Both the position numbers and the translations under genes were made by a program. From the NCBI RefSeq assembly GCF_014925385.1, contig NZ_JACSDK010000001.1:310001-374000 (forward strand): DNA of 64,000 bases. Direction: 5' to 3'. Below are positions 43,113-50,936 of this stretch, piece by piece. Origin of the DNA: Pelagibius marinus (GTDB taxonomy: Bacteria > Pseudomonadota > Alphaproteobacteria > Kiloniellales > Kiloniellaceae). The notes beneath the pieces were generated by a model. That model was not told the origin of the DNA. It worked only from the letters and a program-made list of their open reading frames with translations, and did not search any database. Positions within the stretch are counted from its first letter, which is position 1, and each line of letters begins with the position of its first letter.

Positions 43113-44714
43113 ATGACGGCATCCGACGGCAAGGACACGGACAAGAACACCACGGAACAGCAGCCCGAAGCGGCGGAAGCGCCGGCGCTGGTCATTATCG
43201 AGGCCTTCGGCGGCATCCGCCCCATGGCCAAGCACTTGGGTCTGGCGGTCTCGACCGTACAGGGTTGGAAGGAGCGCAGCGCCATCCCCGCCAACCGGCA
43301 CGACCAGATCCGCGCCGCCGCGCAGAAGAACTCCATCAACATCGATCCCGCGGTGTTGCGGGCCTCGGCGCCCAGCGACGGCGCCCCCGCGCAGCCGCAG
43401 GTGATCGAAGGAAAGGCAACCTCAGTGGCCGATAAAGATTCCGCTGACAAGAAGACCGGCGACAAGAAGTCCGAGAAAGCGCCCGACAAGGCCGCCGATA
43501 AGGCCGCCGATAAGGCCCCTGATAAAGCCGGCGACAAGCCGGGCGGCAAGCCGGAGGCCAAGACGGGCGGCATGTCCGCGGCCTCGGCGGCCTCGAAGTC
43601 CGAGGCCCGCAAGGCCGACGCGGCGGCCAAGGCCCCGGCGGCGCAGCGCCGCAGCGGTTTCCTGCCGGGCCTCGTCCTGGGCGTGGTGCTCGCCGCCGGC
43701 GTGGCCGCGGCGACGGTCTACACCCGGCCCTACTGGATCGGCTTCATCGACGGCGCGGACGGCGCTCAGGCCGAGGCGACAACGGCGGCCCTGGCCGGGG
43801 TGGAAACCCGCCTGGACGAATTGCAGGCGGCCATGCCGGCGGACAATTCGGCCGCGCTCTCCGGGCTCAGCGAACGCCTGGCCACGCTGGAAGCCGCGGT
43901 TTCCCAGGGCGGCGGCCAGGACCCCGACACCCGCGCGGCGCTGGAATCCCTCAACGCCCAGATGGCGCGCCTGAGCGACCGGCTGGAGGCTTTGGAGCAG
44001 GAGCTCTCGGCCCTGCGCAGCCTGGCCGGCACGCCCTCGCCCGAACTGTCGAGCCGGCTCACCAGCGAGGCCCAGCGCCTCGACGAGCTGCTGAGCGCGC
44101 AGTCCGAGCTGGCCAAGCGCTTGACCGAGACCGAGGACGCGCTCACCGCGGCGGAGGCGGCGCGCGAAGGGGCGCCCGGCAGCCGCGAGACCTTGATGCT
44201 GCTGGCCATGCTGCAGCTGCGCGACGCGCTGCGCGGCTCCGGCCCCTACGACCAGCCGCTTGCCATGCTGCAGAACCTGGCCGGCGAGGACCCGGCCCTG
44301 ATCCCGGTCATCGAGCCCCTGGAACGCCGTGCTTCGGCGGGCCTGCCCAGCCTTCTGGACCTGCAGGCCAGCTTCCCCGATGTGGCCCGCCGCATCGCCG
44401 CCATCGAGGTGGGCAAAGAGGGCGAAGGCTGGTCGGCGGGCGTGCTGCGCCGCATGGCCGAGGCGGTGAACCTCAGGCCCGTGGGGCTGGTCGAAGGCGC
44501 CGCGCCGACGGCGGTGGCCGCGCGCGCCGAGGTGAAGCTGAACGACGGCGATCTGGCCGGCGCCCTGGCCGAACTGGACGGGCTGGACGGCGCGGCGGCG
44601 GAAGCGGCGGCCAACTGGCGCGCCGAGGCCGAGGCGCGCCTGGCGGCGGACCGTGCGGTCAGTACGCTGGGCGCCCTGGTGTCCGAGCGCTTCTCCACCC
44701 TGGCGGGCGGCTGA
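43113..44714 (+). CDS. Mitofilin/Mic60-like membrane protein with N-terminal HTH domain
   Basis: A 533-residue protein of the COG4223/mitofilin family, bacterial relative of the mitochondrial crista-organising protein Mic60. A transmembrane helix lies at about 182-203, preceded by a Lys/Asp/Ala-rich linker (repeats of DKAADKA) and followed by coiled coil (about 220-390) and the mitofilin signature region (LPSLLDLQASFPDVARRIAAIE). Unusually, residues 27-75 look like a Cro-type helix-turn-helix (FGGIRPMAKHLGLAVSTVQGWKERSAIPANRHDQIRAA). Position between hemD and the HemY-like gene is typical. It is probably in the inner membrane with the HTH facing the cytoplasm. Confidence 0.85.
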   Translation: MTASDGKDTDKNTTEQQPEAAEAPALVIIEAFGGIRPMAKHLGLAVSTVQGWKERSAIPANRHDQIRAAAQKNSINIDPAVLRASAPSDGAPAQPQVIEGKATSVADKDSADKKTGDKKSEKAPDKAADKAADKAPDKAGDKPGGKPEAKTGGMSAASAASKSEARKADAAAKAPAAQRRSGFLPGLVLGVVLAAGVAAATVYTRPYWIGFIDGADGAQAEATTAALAGVETRLDELQAAMPADNSAALSGLSERLATLEAAVSQGGGQDPDTRAALESLNAQMARLSDRLEALEQELSALRSLAGTPSPELSSRLTSEAQRLDELLSAQSELAKRLTETEDALTAAEAAREGAPGSRETLMLLAMLQLRDALRGSGPYDQPLAMLQNLAGEDPALIPVIEPLERRASAGLPSLLDLQASFPDVARRIAAIEVGKEGEGWSAGVLRRMAEAVNLRPVGLVEGAAPTAVAARAEVKLNDGDLAGALAELDGLDGAAAEAAANWRAEAEARLAADRAVSTLGALVSERFSTLAGG

Positions 44715-44717
44715 GCC

Positions 44718-46301
44718 ATGCGCCGCGCCCTTGTCTTCGCGGTCCTCGCCGCCGCCGCCATCTTCGCCGCCTACTGGCTGGCGCAGAACCCCGGGCACGT
44801 GACCATCGAGTGGCTTGGCTACCGCCTGGAGCCGCCGATCACCTTTCTGGTCATCGTCGCCATCGTCTTTTCCGCCGCCGTCATCCTGCTCTACCGGATC
44901 ATCCGCGGCATTCTCGGCACCCCCGGGCGCATCGGCCAGGCGCTGTCCGCGGGCCGGCGCAAGCGCGGCTACAAGGCGCTGAGCCAGGGCATGGTCGCGG
45001 TGGCCGCCGGCGACGCAAGCGAGGCCGCGCGCTGGTCGCGCAAGGCCGACGAGCTGCTGGAGGACCCGCCCATCACCCTGCTGCTCTCCGCCCAGGCGGC
45101 GCAGCTGGGCGGCGACGAGAAGGCGGCCGAGAAGTATTTCAACGCCATGCTGGAAAAGCCGGAGACGCGCTTCCTCGGCCTGCGCGGCCTGCTCATGCAG
45201 GCGCTGCGCGAGGGCGACAACGAGCGCGCCCTCGGCTACGTGCGCCAGGCTCACGCCCTGCGGCCCAAGACGCCCTGGGTGGTGACCAACCTCTTCGAGC
45301 TGAGCGAGCGCACCGGCGACCTGGACGGCGCCGCCCGGGCGCTGAAGCAGGCGGTGAAGATCAAGGTCATGGACAAGGCCGAGGCCGCGCACAAGGAGGC
45401 GGTCATCACCCTGGCCAAGGCCCATCGCCTGCTGGCCGAGGGCCAGAAGGAAGAGGCTTTCACCCAGTCACGCCACGCCGACAAGGCCGATCCGGACCTG
45501 CTGGCCGCGGCGCTGCTGCACGCGCGCCTGGCCGTGGAGCGCAAGGCCTGGCGCGAGGCGGGCAAGGTGGTCGAGCGTTCCTGGCCGCGCACGCCCAGCG
45601 CCGAACTGGCCGCGATCTACCGCGACGCCGCGCCCGAGGCCAAGCCCCTGGAGCAGGTGAAGCGCTTCACCAAGCTGGCCGCCCTGAACCCCAAGCACCG
45701 CGAAAGCCACCTGGCGCTGGCCGAGGCCAACCTGGAGGCCGAGCTGTGGGGCGAGGCGCGGCGCCATCTCGGCGAGCTGGTGAAGCTGGCGGGCGAGGAC
45801 CCGCCGCGCGCCCAGGTCTGCCGCCTCATGGCGCGCCTGGAGGAGGCCGAACACAAGGACACCGCCACCGCGCGGCGCTGGCTGGAGCGCGCCGCCGCGG
45901 CGCCGCCCGACCCGGCCTGGGTCTGTGGCTCCTGCGGCGCCGTGGCCACGGACTGGAGCGCCGACTGCGGGGCCTGCGGCAGCTTCGACAGCCTCAGCTG
46001 GCGGGTGCCGCGCCATGTCGGGCCGGTCAGCCTGGGCGGGGGCGAGATGCTGCAGATCGCCGCCAAGGCGGAACCGAAGGGCGCTGCTGCCCGGCCGGCA
46101 ACCCCGGCGGCCGCTACGCCGGCGGCGGGTTTGCCGGCAGTGACGCCGCTGCCGGGCCCGCCGGACCGGGTGAAGCCCGCCGAGCCCAAGTCGGGCGGCG
46201 ACGGTTCCGCCCCGGCGGCGCCGAAGCCGGCGCCCGAGGAGGAGGACGACGACGATTCCGAGGCGGCGGCGGTGGAGAGTTACCTGCCGCCCCGCCGCTA
46301 A
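44718..46301 (+). CDS. HemY N-terminal domain TPR protein with zinc ribbon
   Basis: A 527-residue protein: two transmembrane helices (about 5-22 and 40-60) with the HemY_N pattern NPGHVTIEWLGYRLEPP, then tetratricopeptide-like helices (about 85-395), then a four-cysteine ribbon (Cys403, 406, 417, 420 in WVCGSCGAV and DCGACGSFDSLSW), then a disordered Pro/Ala tail ending in acidic residues. The ribbon resembles the rubredoxin-like end of LapB. HemY is a membrane TPR protein next to haem genes whose exact role is not settled. It starts three bases after the mitofilin stop and is surely cotranscribed. Confidence 0.9.
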   Translation: MRRALVFAVLAAAAIFAAYWLAQNPGHVTIEWLGYRLEPPITFLVIVAIVFSAAVILLYRIIRGILGTPGRIGQALSAGRRKRGYKALSQGMVAVAAGDASEAARWSRKADELLEDPPITLLLSAQAAQLGGDEKAAEKYFNAMLEKPETRFLGLRGLLMQALREGDNERALGYVRQAHALRPKTPWVVTNLFELSERTGDLDGAARALKQAVKIKVMDKAEAAHKEAVITLAKAHRLLAEGQKEEAFTQSRHADKADPDLLAAALLHARLAVERKAWREAGKVVERSWPRTPSAELAAIYRDAAPEAKPLEQVKRFTKLAALNPKHRESHLALAEANLEAELWGEARRHLGELVKLAGEDPPRAQVCRLMARLEEAEHKDTATARRWLERAAAAPPDPAWVCGSCGAVATDWSADCGACGSFDSLSWRVPRHVGPVSLGGGEMLQIAAKAEPKGAAARPATPAAATPAAGLPAVTPLPGPPDRVKPAEPKSGGDGSAPAAPKPAPEEEDDDDSEAAAVESYLPPRR

Positions 46302-46330
46302 TGGTGTGAATCCGATCTATCTCAAAGGAA

Positions 46331-46394
46331 TAGAGCAGATTCTCAGGGCCGGTGGAGCGCCTTCGGCGATTCCAGCCGACCCTGATCTGCTCTA
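46331..46394. repeat. Long inverted repeat after the HemY-like gene
   Basis: TAGAGCAGAT (46331-46340) pairs exactly with ATCTGCTCTA (46385-46394). The stem continues with TCAGGGCCGG/CCGACCCTGA with one mismatch. It could form a large cruciform or RNA hairpin downstream of the hem operon. The absence of a T-run argues against a simple terminator; it may be a copy of a dispersed palindromic repeat. Further on (46395-46592) I see only a direct repeat CATATTGAC near 46435-46455 and no gene. Confidence 0.7.
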
Positions 46395-46592
46395 GACAGG
46401 CAGTCGGCCGCTTGTCCGGCGCTTTGCGGCCCCCATATTGACCGCATATTGACTGGGGCCGTTAACCCTGGCTTAAGGCGGAAGCCTTAGCTAAAGAGGG
46501 GTTCCGGCAAGAGTTGTCGGGACTTGCGTGACAAGCGGCTTCGCCGTAATGTCCGCGCCCAGGAACCGCCGGGTTTTCAACCTGGCCGCAGT

Positions 46593-46668
46593 GCCGCCTT
46601 AGCTCAGCTGGTAGAGCATCGCATTCGTAATGCGAGGGTCGGGTGTTCAAGTCACCCAGGCGGCACCA
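46593..46668 (+). tRNA. tRNA-Thr (anticodon CGT)
   Basis: The 76 bases fold as a cloverleaf: acceptor GCCGCCT with AGGCGGC, D arm GCTCAGCTGGTAGAGC, anticodon stem TCGCA/TGCGA with the seven-base loop TTCGTAA (anticodon CGT, reading ACG), T arm with GTGTTCAAGTCAC, discriminator A and encoded CCA. TsaD-dependent t6A37 would apply to this ANN-decoding tRNA; A37 is present in the loop. Confidence 0.96.
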
Positions 46669-46826
46669 TTCCTCCTCTCCCCTTCCCGATTCCTTCACCA
46701 GGCTCACGAAACGCTTTTGTCGCAACCGCGGCGAAGCTTGTTCGCGCTTTCGGTGATCCGCAGGGGTGCGCCGGCCCGCTGCCTGTCACAGGCTGGGGCA
46801 ATGCTGGGCGAATGCTACCGCAGTTT

Positions 46827-46841
46827 ACCACTTGTAGTGGT
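46827..46841. promoter_or_regulatory. Palindrome upstream of the GH16/RTX gene
   Basis: ACCACT-TGT-AGTGGT is a perfect six-base inverted repeat about 93 bases upstream of the start at 46934. A second, longer imperfect dyad spans about 46871-46903 (TGTTTGTGC to CCCGAACA). These are plausible operator sites for the glucanase gene; the binding proteins are unknown. The 46669-46933 region holds no other gene. Confidence 0.4.
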
Positions 46842-46933
46842 TCTCCGTGTTAACCGGTCGTGAGTCGGGTGTTTGTGCGGTGCAGCGCAGCACCCGAACA
46901 CCATGACGCCACGCAGGAAGCGGGAGCCACTCC

Positions 46934-49027
46934 ATGTCCATCGTCATCAACGCCCGGGGCGTGCCGCTGAGCCATAGCGCCGCCTCGCTCTACCACTTCT
47001 CCGCCACCGATGCCGGCCCGCTGCTGGAAGGCACGGGCAGCCACGACTCCTTCTGGGGCGACAGCCGCGTCACCGTGACCCTGCTCGGCGGTGCGGGCGA
47101 CGACATCTATCACCTCTACAGCACCGGCAACCGCGCCCGGGAGGAACCCGGCGAGGGCATCGACACGGTGGTGACCTGGATGGACTACCGCCTGCCGGCG
47201 AACATCGAGAACCTGACGGTGACCGGCAGCTACCGTCACGCCTTCGGCAACGCGCTCGACAACATCATCACCGGCGGCGACGGACGCCAGACCCTGGACG
47301 GGCGCGGCGGCGACGACGTGCTGATCGGCGGCGCGGGCAGCGACGTCTTCTCGGTGACCGCGGGCAACGGCAGCGATCTCATCGTCGATTTCTCGGGCGA
47401 GGACGTGCTGCGTCTCTTCGGCACGGGCTTCACCGCCTTCGACGAGGTCGCGGCGCGCTTTACCCAGCAAGGCGACGACGCGGTGCTCGACCTGGGCGGC
47501 GGCGAGATCCTGGTGCTGGCCGACACAGCGGTGGCGGACATCGCGGCGGATCAGGTGGCGCTGGAGATCGACCTCTCCGGCCTCACCGAAACTTTCAGCG
47601 AGGACTTCGACAGCCTCTCCCTGTGGGACGGCCAGGACGGCATCTGGGAGTCCAACTTCTGGTGGGGCGCGGAGAACGGCTCGGCCCTGGACAGCCAGCT
47701 CAACTGGTACATCGACACGGACTACGCCGCGACCCGGGCGGCCGACCCCTTCTCCATCGATGCCGGCGTGCTGACCATCACCGCAGCCGAGACGCCGGAA
47801 GAGTTGAAGGCTGAGGTCGAGGGTCATGCCTATACCTCCGGCCTGCTCACCACCTACAACAGCTTCGCCCAGACTTACGGCTACTTCGAGATCCGCGCCG
47901 ACATGCCCGAAGGCAAGGGCCTCTGGCCGGCCTTCTGGCTGCTGCCCGCGGACGGCAACTGGCCGCCCGAACTGGACGTGATCGAGACCATTGGCCAGGA
48001 CCCGGAGCGCCTGATCCTCACCGCCCACTCCCAGGCCGACGGCACGCACGACATCGAGACCCACTACGCCGAGGTCGCCGATACCGAGGGCTTCCACCGC
48101 TACGGCCTGCTGTGGACCGAAGAGGAGCTGGTCTGGACCTATGACGGCGTCGAGGTGGCGCGCGGCGAGACGCCGGCCGACCTGCACGCGCCCATGTACC
48201 TGCTGGTGAACCTGGGCGTCGGCGGCATCGCCGGGGCGCCGGGCGCGGCCCTGGAGGAGGGCGCCGAGATGAAGGTCGACTACATCCGCGCCTACGCCCT
48301 GGATGGGCCGGCCAACCCCGGTGACGACACCCTGACCGGCAGCAGCGGCGCCGACACCCTGCGGGGCGGGGCCGGGGACGACGACCTGCGCGCCCTGGCC
48401 GGCGACGACCTGCTGTTCGGCGGCAGCGGTGACGACAGCCTCAACGGCGGCGCCGGCTTCGACAGCCTGGACGGCGGCAGCGGCAGCGACACGGTGGACT
48501 ACGCCGCGGCGCGCCTCGCCCTCAGCGTCGACCTGCTGCAGGAAACCGCGGTCTTCGGCGGCGGCCTGGAGGTGCTGGTCTCGATCGAGAACGTGCGGGG
48601 CGGCAGCGGCGCCGACACCCTGAGCGGCGGCAACGGTGCCAACGCACTCTACGGCGGGGCGGGCGGCGACAACCTGAACGGTCGCGGCGGCGACGACCTG
48701 CTGGACGGCGGCTGGGGCGCGGACTTTTTCTTTTTCAGCGGGCTGGACCTGCCCGGCGGCGACGGCCAAGACACCATCGCCGGTTTCGAATCGGGGCAAG
48801 ACCGCCTGGGCTTCGCGGACGTCACCGATGCCGACGGCGATGGCGACCGGGACCTCGACGACCTGCTGGCCGCGGTCTCCGAAGTCACCGACGGCGGCGC
48901 GGGCGGCGACGTGGTGGTGAGCTTCGGCAACGGCGCCTCGATCACCTTCGCCGGTCTCGGCAGCGGCGCCGTCGAGACGCTCACCGACCTGGTGGACGAT
49001 CCCGCCGGCCAGCTCCGCGTCTGCTAG
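46934..49027 (+). CDS. Secreted GH16 glucanase with RTX calcium-binding repeats
   Basis: A 697-residue extracellular enzyme. Residues 45-160 have RTX-like repeats (GGAGDD, GGDG, GRGGDDVLIGGAGSD). A GH16 jelly-roll (about 220-455) carries the catalytic motif ELDVIE with nucleophile Glu346 and acid/base Glu351 (ExDxxE type) in WPPELDVIETIG. Residues 465-625 hold further GGxGxD nonapeptide repeats, and the C-terminus resembles a type I secretion signal region. There is no N-terminal signal peptide. The layout resembles rhizobial ExsH-type glycanases. No T1SS genes are adjacent. It abuts the convergent gene end to end at 49027/49028. Confidence 0.92.
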   Translation: MSIVINARGVPLSHSAASLYHFSATDAGPLLEGTGSHDSFWGDSRVTVTLLGGAGDDIYHLYSTGNRAREEPGEGIDTVVTWMDYRLPANIENLTVTGSYRHAFGNALDNIITGGDGRQTLDGRGGDDVLIGGAGSDVFSVTAGNGSDLIVDFSGEDVLRLFGTGFTAFDEVAARFTQQGDDAVLDLGGGEILVLADTAVADIAADQVALEIDLSGLTETFSEDFDSLSLWDGQDGIWESNFWWGAENGSALDSQLNWYIDTDYAATRAADPFSIDAGVLTITAAETPEELKAEVEGHAYTSGLLTTYNSFAQTYGYFEIRADMPEGKGLWPAFWLLPADGNWPPELDVIETIGQDPERLILTAHSQADGTHDIETHYAEVADTEGFHRYGLLWTEEELVWTYDGVEVARGETPADLHAPMYLLVNLGVGGIAGAPGAALEEGAEMKVDYIRAYALDGPANPGDDTLTGSSGADTLRGGAGDDDLRALAGDDLLFGGSGDDSLNGGAGFDSLDGGSGSDTVDYAAARLALSVDLLQETAVFGGGLEVLVSIENVRGGSGADTLSGGNGANALYGGAGGDNLNGRGGDDLLDGGWGADFFFFSGLDLPGGDGQDTIAGFESGQDRLGFADVTDADGDGDRDLDDLLAAVSEVTDGGAGGDVVVSFGNGASITFAGLGSGAVETLTDLVDDPAGQLRVC

Positions 49028-49885
49028 CTAGAGCCAGTCCTCCATCCGCGCCTTGTAGTCCGCGTCGCGGGTCAGGCGTCTCATCAGCTCCGGCGCGGCG
49101 ACGCCCTGCAGGTCCTTGGGCGCGGTGCCCTCGCGCAGCGCCTTCAGGGTGTCGTAGACCGCCTGCACCGCGGCCATGAAGGGCGCGTGGCTCTGCAGGC
49201 AGATCCTGACGCCCATGGAGGAGAGGTAGTCGAGGTCCATGATCTCCGGCCCGGCGCCGCCCAGCATCAGCGGCAGCTTCACCGCATTGCGCAAGGTCTC
49301 CAGCTGGGCCTTGGTCTTCACGCCGACCAGGAAGATGGCGTCGACCCCCGCGGCCTCGTAGGCGGCGATGCGCCTTGCGGCGTCCTCGGTGTCGGTGACC
49401 GAGGCCGCCGAGGTGCGCCCGAAGATCATCAGCTCGGGGTCGCGCCGTCCGGCCAGCGCCGCGCGCATCTTGCCGGCGCCTTCCTCGATGGAGATGAGCT
49501 GCGTCTTGCCCAGCGTGCCGAAAGGCTGCGGCAGCGCCGTGTCTTCGATCGACAGCCCGGCGACGCCGGCGGCCTCCAGCTCCTCCACCGTGCGGGTGAC
49601 GTTCAGGGCGTTGCCGTAGCCGTGGTCGGCGTCGACCATCAGCGGCAGCTCGGCCGCCCGGTTGATGCGGTAGGCCTGCCCGGCGAACTCGCTGAGCGTG
49701 AGGACGATGAGGTCGGGCGCGCCCAGAACCGTCAGCGAGGCGACGGAGCCGGCGAACATGCCGGCCTCGAAGCCCAGTTCCTCGGCGATGCGCGCCGAGA
49801 GCGGGTCGAAGACGGAGCCGGGGTGGATGCAGCGGTCTCCGGCAAAAAGGGCGCGAAAGGCCTCGCGGCGCTTGCTCCAGCGCAT
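49028..49885 (-). CDS. Isocitrate lyase/PEP mutase superfamily, oxaloacetate decarboxylase-like
   Basis: The 285-residue TIM-barrel enzyme has PGSVFDPLSARIAEELGFEAGMFAGSVASL, MVDADHGYGNALNVTRTVEELEAAGVAGLSIEDTALPQPFG, and RTSAASVTDTEDAARRIAAYEAAGVDAIFLVGVKT. This matches the oxaloacetate decarboxylase (PA4872-like) branch, which lacks the catalytic Cys of isocitrate lyase in the usual KKCGH motif. Activity on oxaloacetate is inferred from that branch; a related carboxyphosphonoenolpyruvate-mutase-like role is less likely. No neighbour links it to a pathway. Confidence 0.9.
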   Translation of the reverse strand: MRWSKRREAFRALFAGDRCIHPGSVFDPLSARIAEELGFEAGMFAGSVASLTVLGAPDLIVLTLSEFAGQAYRINRAAELPLMVDADHGYGNALNVTRTVEELEAAGVAGLSIEDTALPQPFGTLGKTQLISIEEGAGKMRAALAGRRDPELMIFGRTSAASVTDTEDAARRIAAYEAAGVDAIFLVGVKTKAQLETLRNAVKLPLMLGGAGPEIMDLDYLSSMGVRICLQSHAPFMAAVQAVYDTLKALREGTAPKDLQGVAAPELMRRLTRDADYKARMEDWL

Positions 49886-49973
49886 GGGCGGTCTCCCTGT
49901 TTGTGGCGTGCCAGCGGTCTTTGGCTGCTTGGGCCGGGATTAAAGCATGAAGCGGCGGCCTTGCGGCACCCCC

Positions 49974-49997
49974 GTAACACCTCTGTTATTTTGCGCC
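49974..49997 (+). promoter_or_regulatory. Conserved 24-bp element upstream of lipoprotein paralogue 1
   Basis: GTAACACCTCTGTTATTTTG followed by CGCC is repeated exactly at 50852-50875, upstream of the second paralogue. It contains the dyad TAACA-CCTC-TGTTA. In both cases TGCTTAAATG follows about 16 bases later and the start codon lies 62-74 bases beyond. This is a shared promoter or operator. Confidence 0.65.
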
Positions 49998-50070
49998 GGG
50001 GCGCGGCGGGTGCTTAAATGCGCTGCGCAGTTTCGCGCCGCGCTTCTTTTGGGGGGATCGAAGAGGAACC

Positions 50071-50730
50071 ATGGCTTTCAGACCCACGAAAGCATCGCTC
50101 TCGCTGGCCGGCCTGCTGGCCGTGGCTTTGCTTGGCGGTCTGGGCGCCTGCACGGCGCCCGGCGGCCAGTACGACAAGATGATGGCCGAGCGCGAGGTCG
50201 TCGGGGCCACGCGCGATTCCTTCACCATCTGCCACGGCCACGCGTGCCGCCTGCGCTCGCGCCTCGGCCTTACCGAGCTGGAGTGGGATCCGGTGGCGGA
50301 TCTCTTCGCGGAGCCGGCGGCCAGCGCCGCCATTGAGCGTGGCCGCATCGCCACGGCCATCGGCATCATCGAGGCGGCGGTGGGTCCCAAGGCCGGTACG
50401 TCCAATGACCGCGGCGGCACGTTCAACGCCTTGAGCGGCAATGACCAGTTCGACTGTGTCGACGAGACCACCAACACCTCGGTCTACCTGACGCTGTTGG
50501 CCAAGGCCGGCTATCTGAAGTGGCACAAGCTCGAGGGCTGGGCCGGGCGCGGCGTCCTGTTCGACGGGGCCTGGCCGCACCAGTCCGCTGTCATCGTGGA
50601 ACTGAAAAGCGACGAACCCTATGCCGTCGACAGCTGGTTCGAGGACAACGGCCGCGCCGCCCATGTGGTGCCGCTGGCGGACTGGCGCGCCGGCTGGAGT
50701 CCGCCGGGCTTCAGCGACAATCTGCTGTGA
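50071..50730 (+). CDS. Lipoprotein with cysteine-peptidase-like Cys/His/Asp pattern (paralogue 1)
   Basis: A 219-residue lipoprotein (signal 1-26, Cys27 in GLGAC). After a CHGHAC motif (54-59) and a helical segment comes FDCVDETTNTSVYLTLLAKAGYLKWH with Cys129, WPHQSAVIVE with His170 and AVDSWFEDNG with Asp187. The order Cys, His, Asp resembles transglutaminase-like peptidases (BTLCP type), but I do not recognise the family as characterised. AGAGGAA precedes the ATG at 50071. A paralogue follows downstream with a matching upstream element. Confidence 0.78.
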   Translation: MAFRPTKASLSLAGLLAVALLGGLGACTAPGGQYDKMMAEREVVGATRDSFTICHGHACRLRSRLGLTELEWDPVADLFAEPAASAAIERGRIATAIGIIEAAVGPKAGTSNDRGGTFNALSGNDQFDCVDETTNTSVYLTLLAKAGYLKWHKLEGWAGRGVLFDGAWPHQSAVIVELKSDEPYAVDSWFEDNGRAAHVVPLADWRAGWSPPGFSDNLL

Positions 50731-50851
50731 AGCGGTGGGTTTTCGGCGCCGACCCCTGTGAAGGCGATTGAGAGAGTCCGGCCCCGTGACGCTCGCGTCG
50801 GCGCAGCGGCGGGCTCCCCGGGGTTCCGGGCTGGTTCAAGGCAGAGGACCG

Positions 50852-50875
50852 GGTAACACCTCTGTTATTTTGCGC
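50852..50875 (+). promoter_or_regulatory. Conserved 24-bp element upstream of lipoprotein paralogue 2
   Basis: An exact copy of the sequence at 49974-49997, again followed by TGCTTAAATG. With the dyad TAACA/TGTTA it is probably the binding site of a common regulator, or a conserved promoter. The duplication of gene plus promoter points to a tandem duplication. Confidence 0.65.
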
Positions 50876-50936
50876 CCTCTTCCGGGTGATGCTTAAATGT
50901 GCCGCGATGTCCGGGTTTTTGGGGGGGAGTCCAGCT

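Noticed and set aside
46850-48799. 649-codon minus-strand frame opposite the GH16/RTX gene
   Set aside because: Repeats of the RTX coding region read backwards give VVAAA-type low complexity; no independent evidence.
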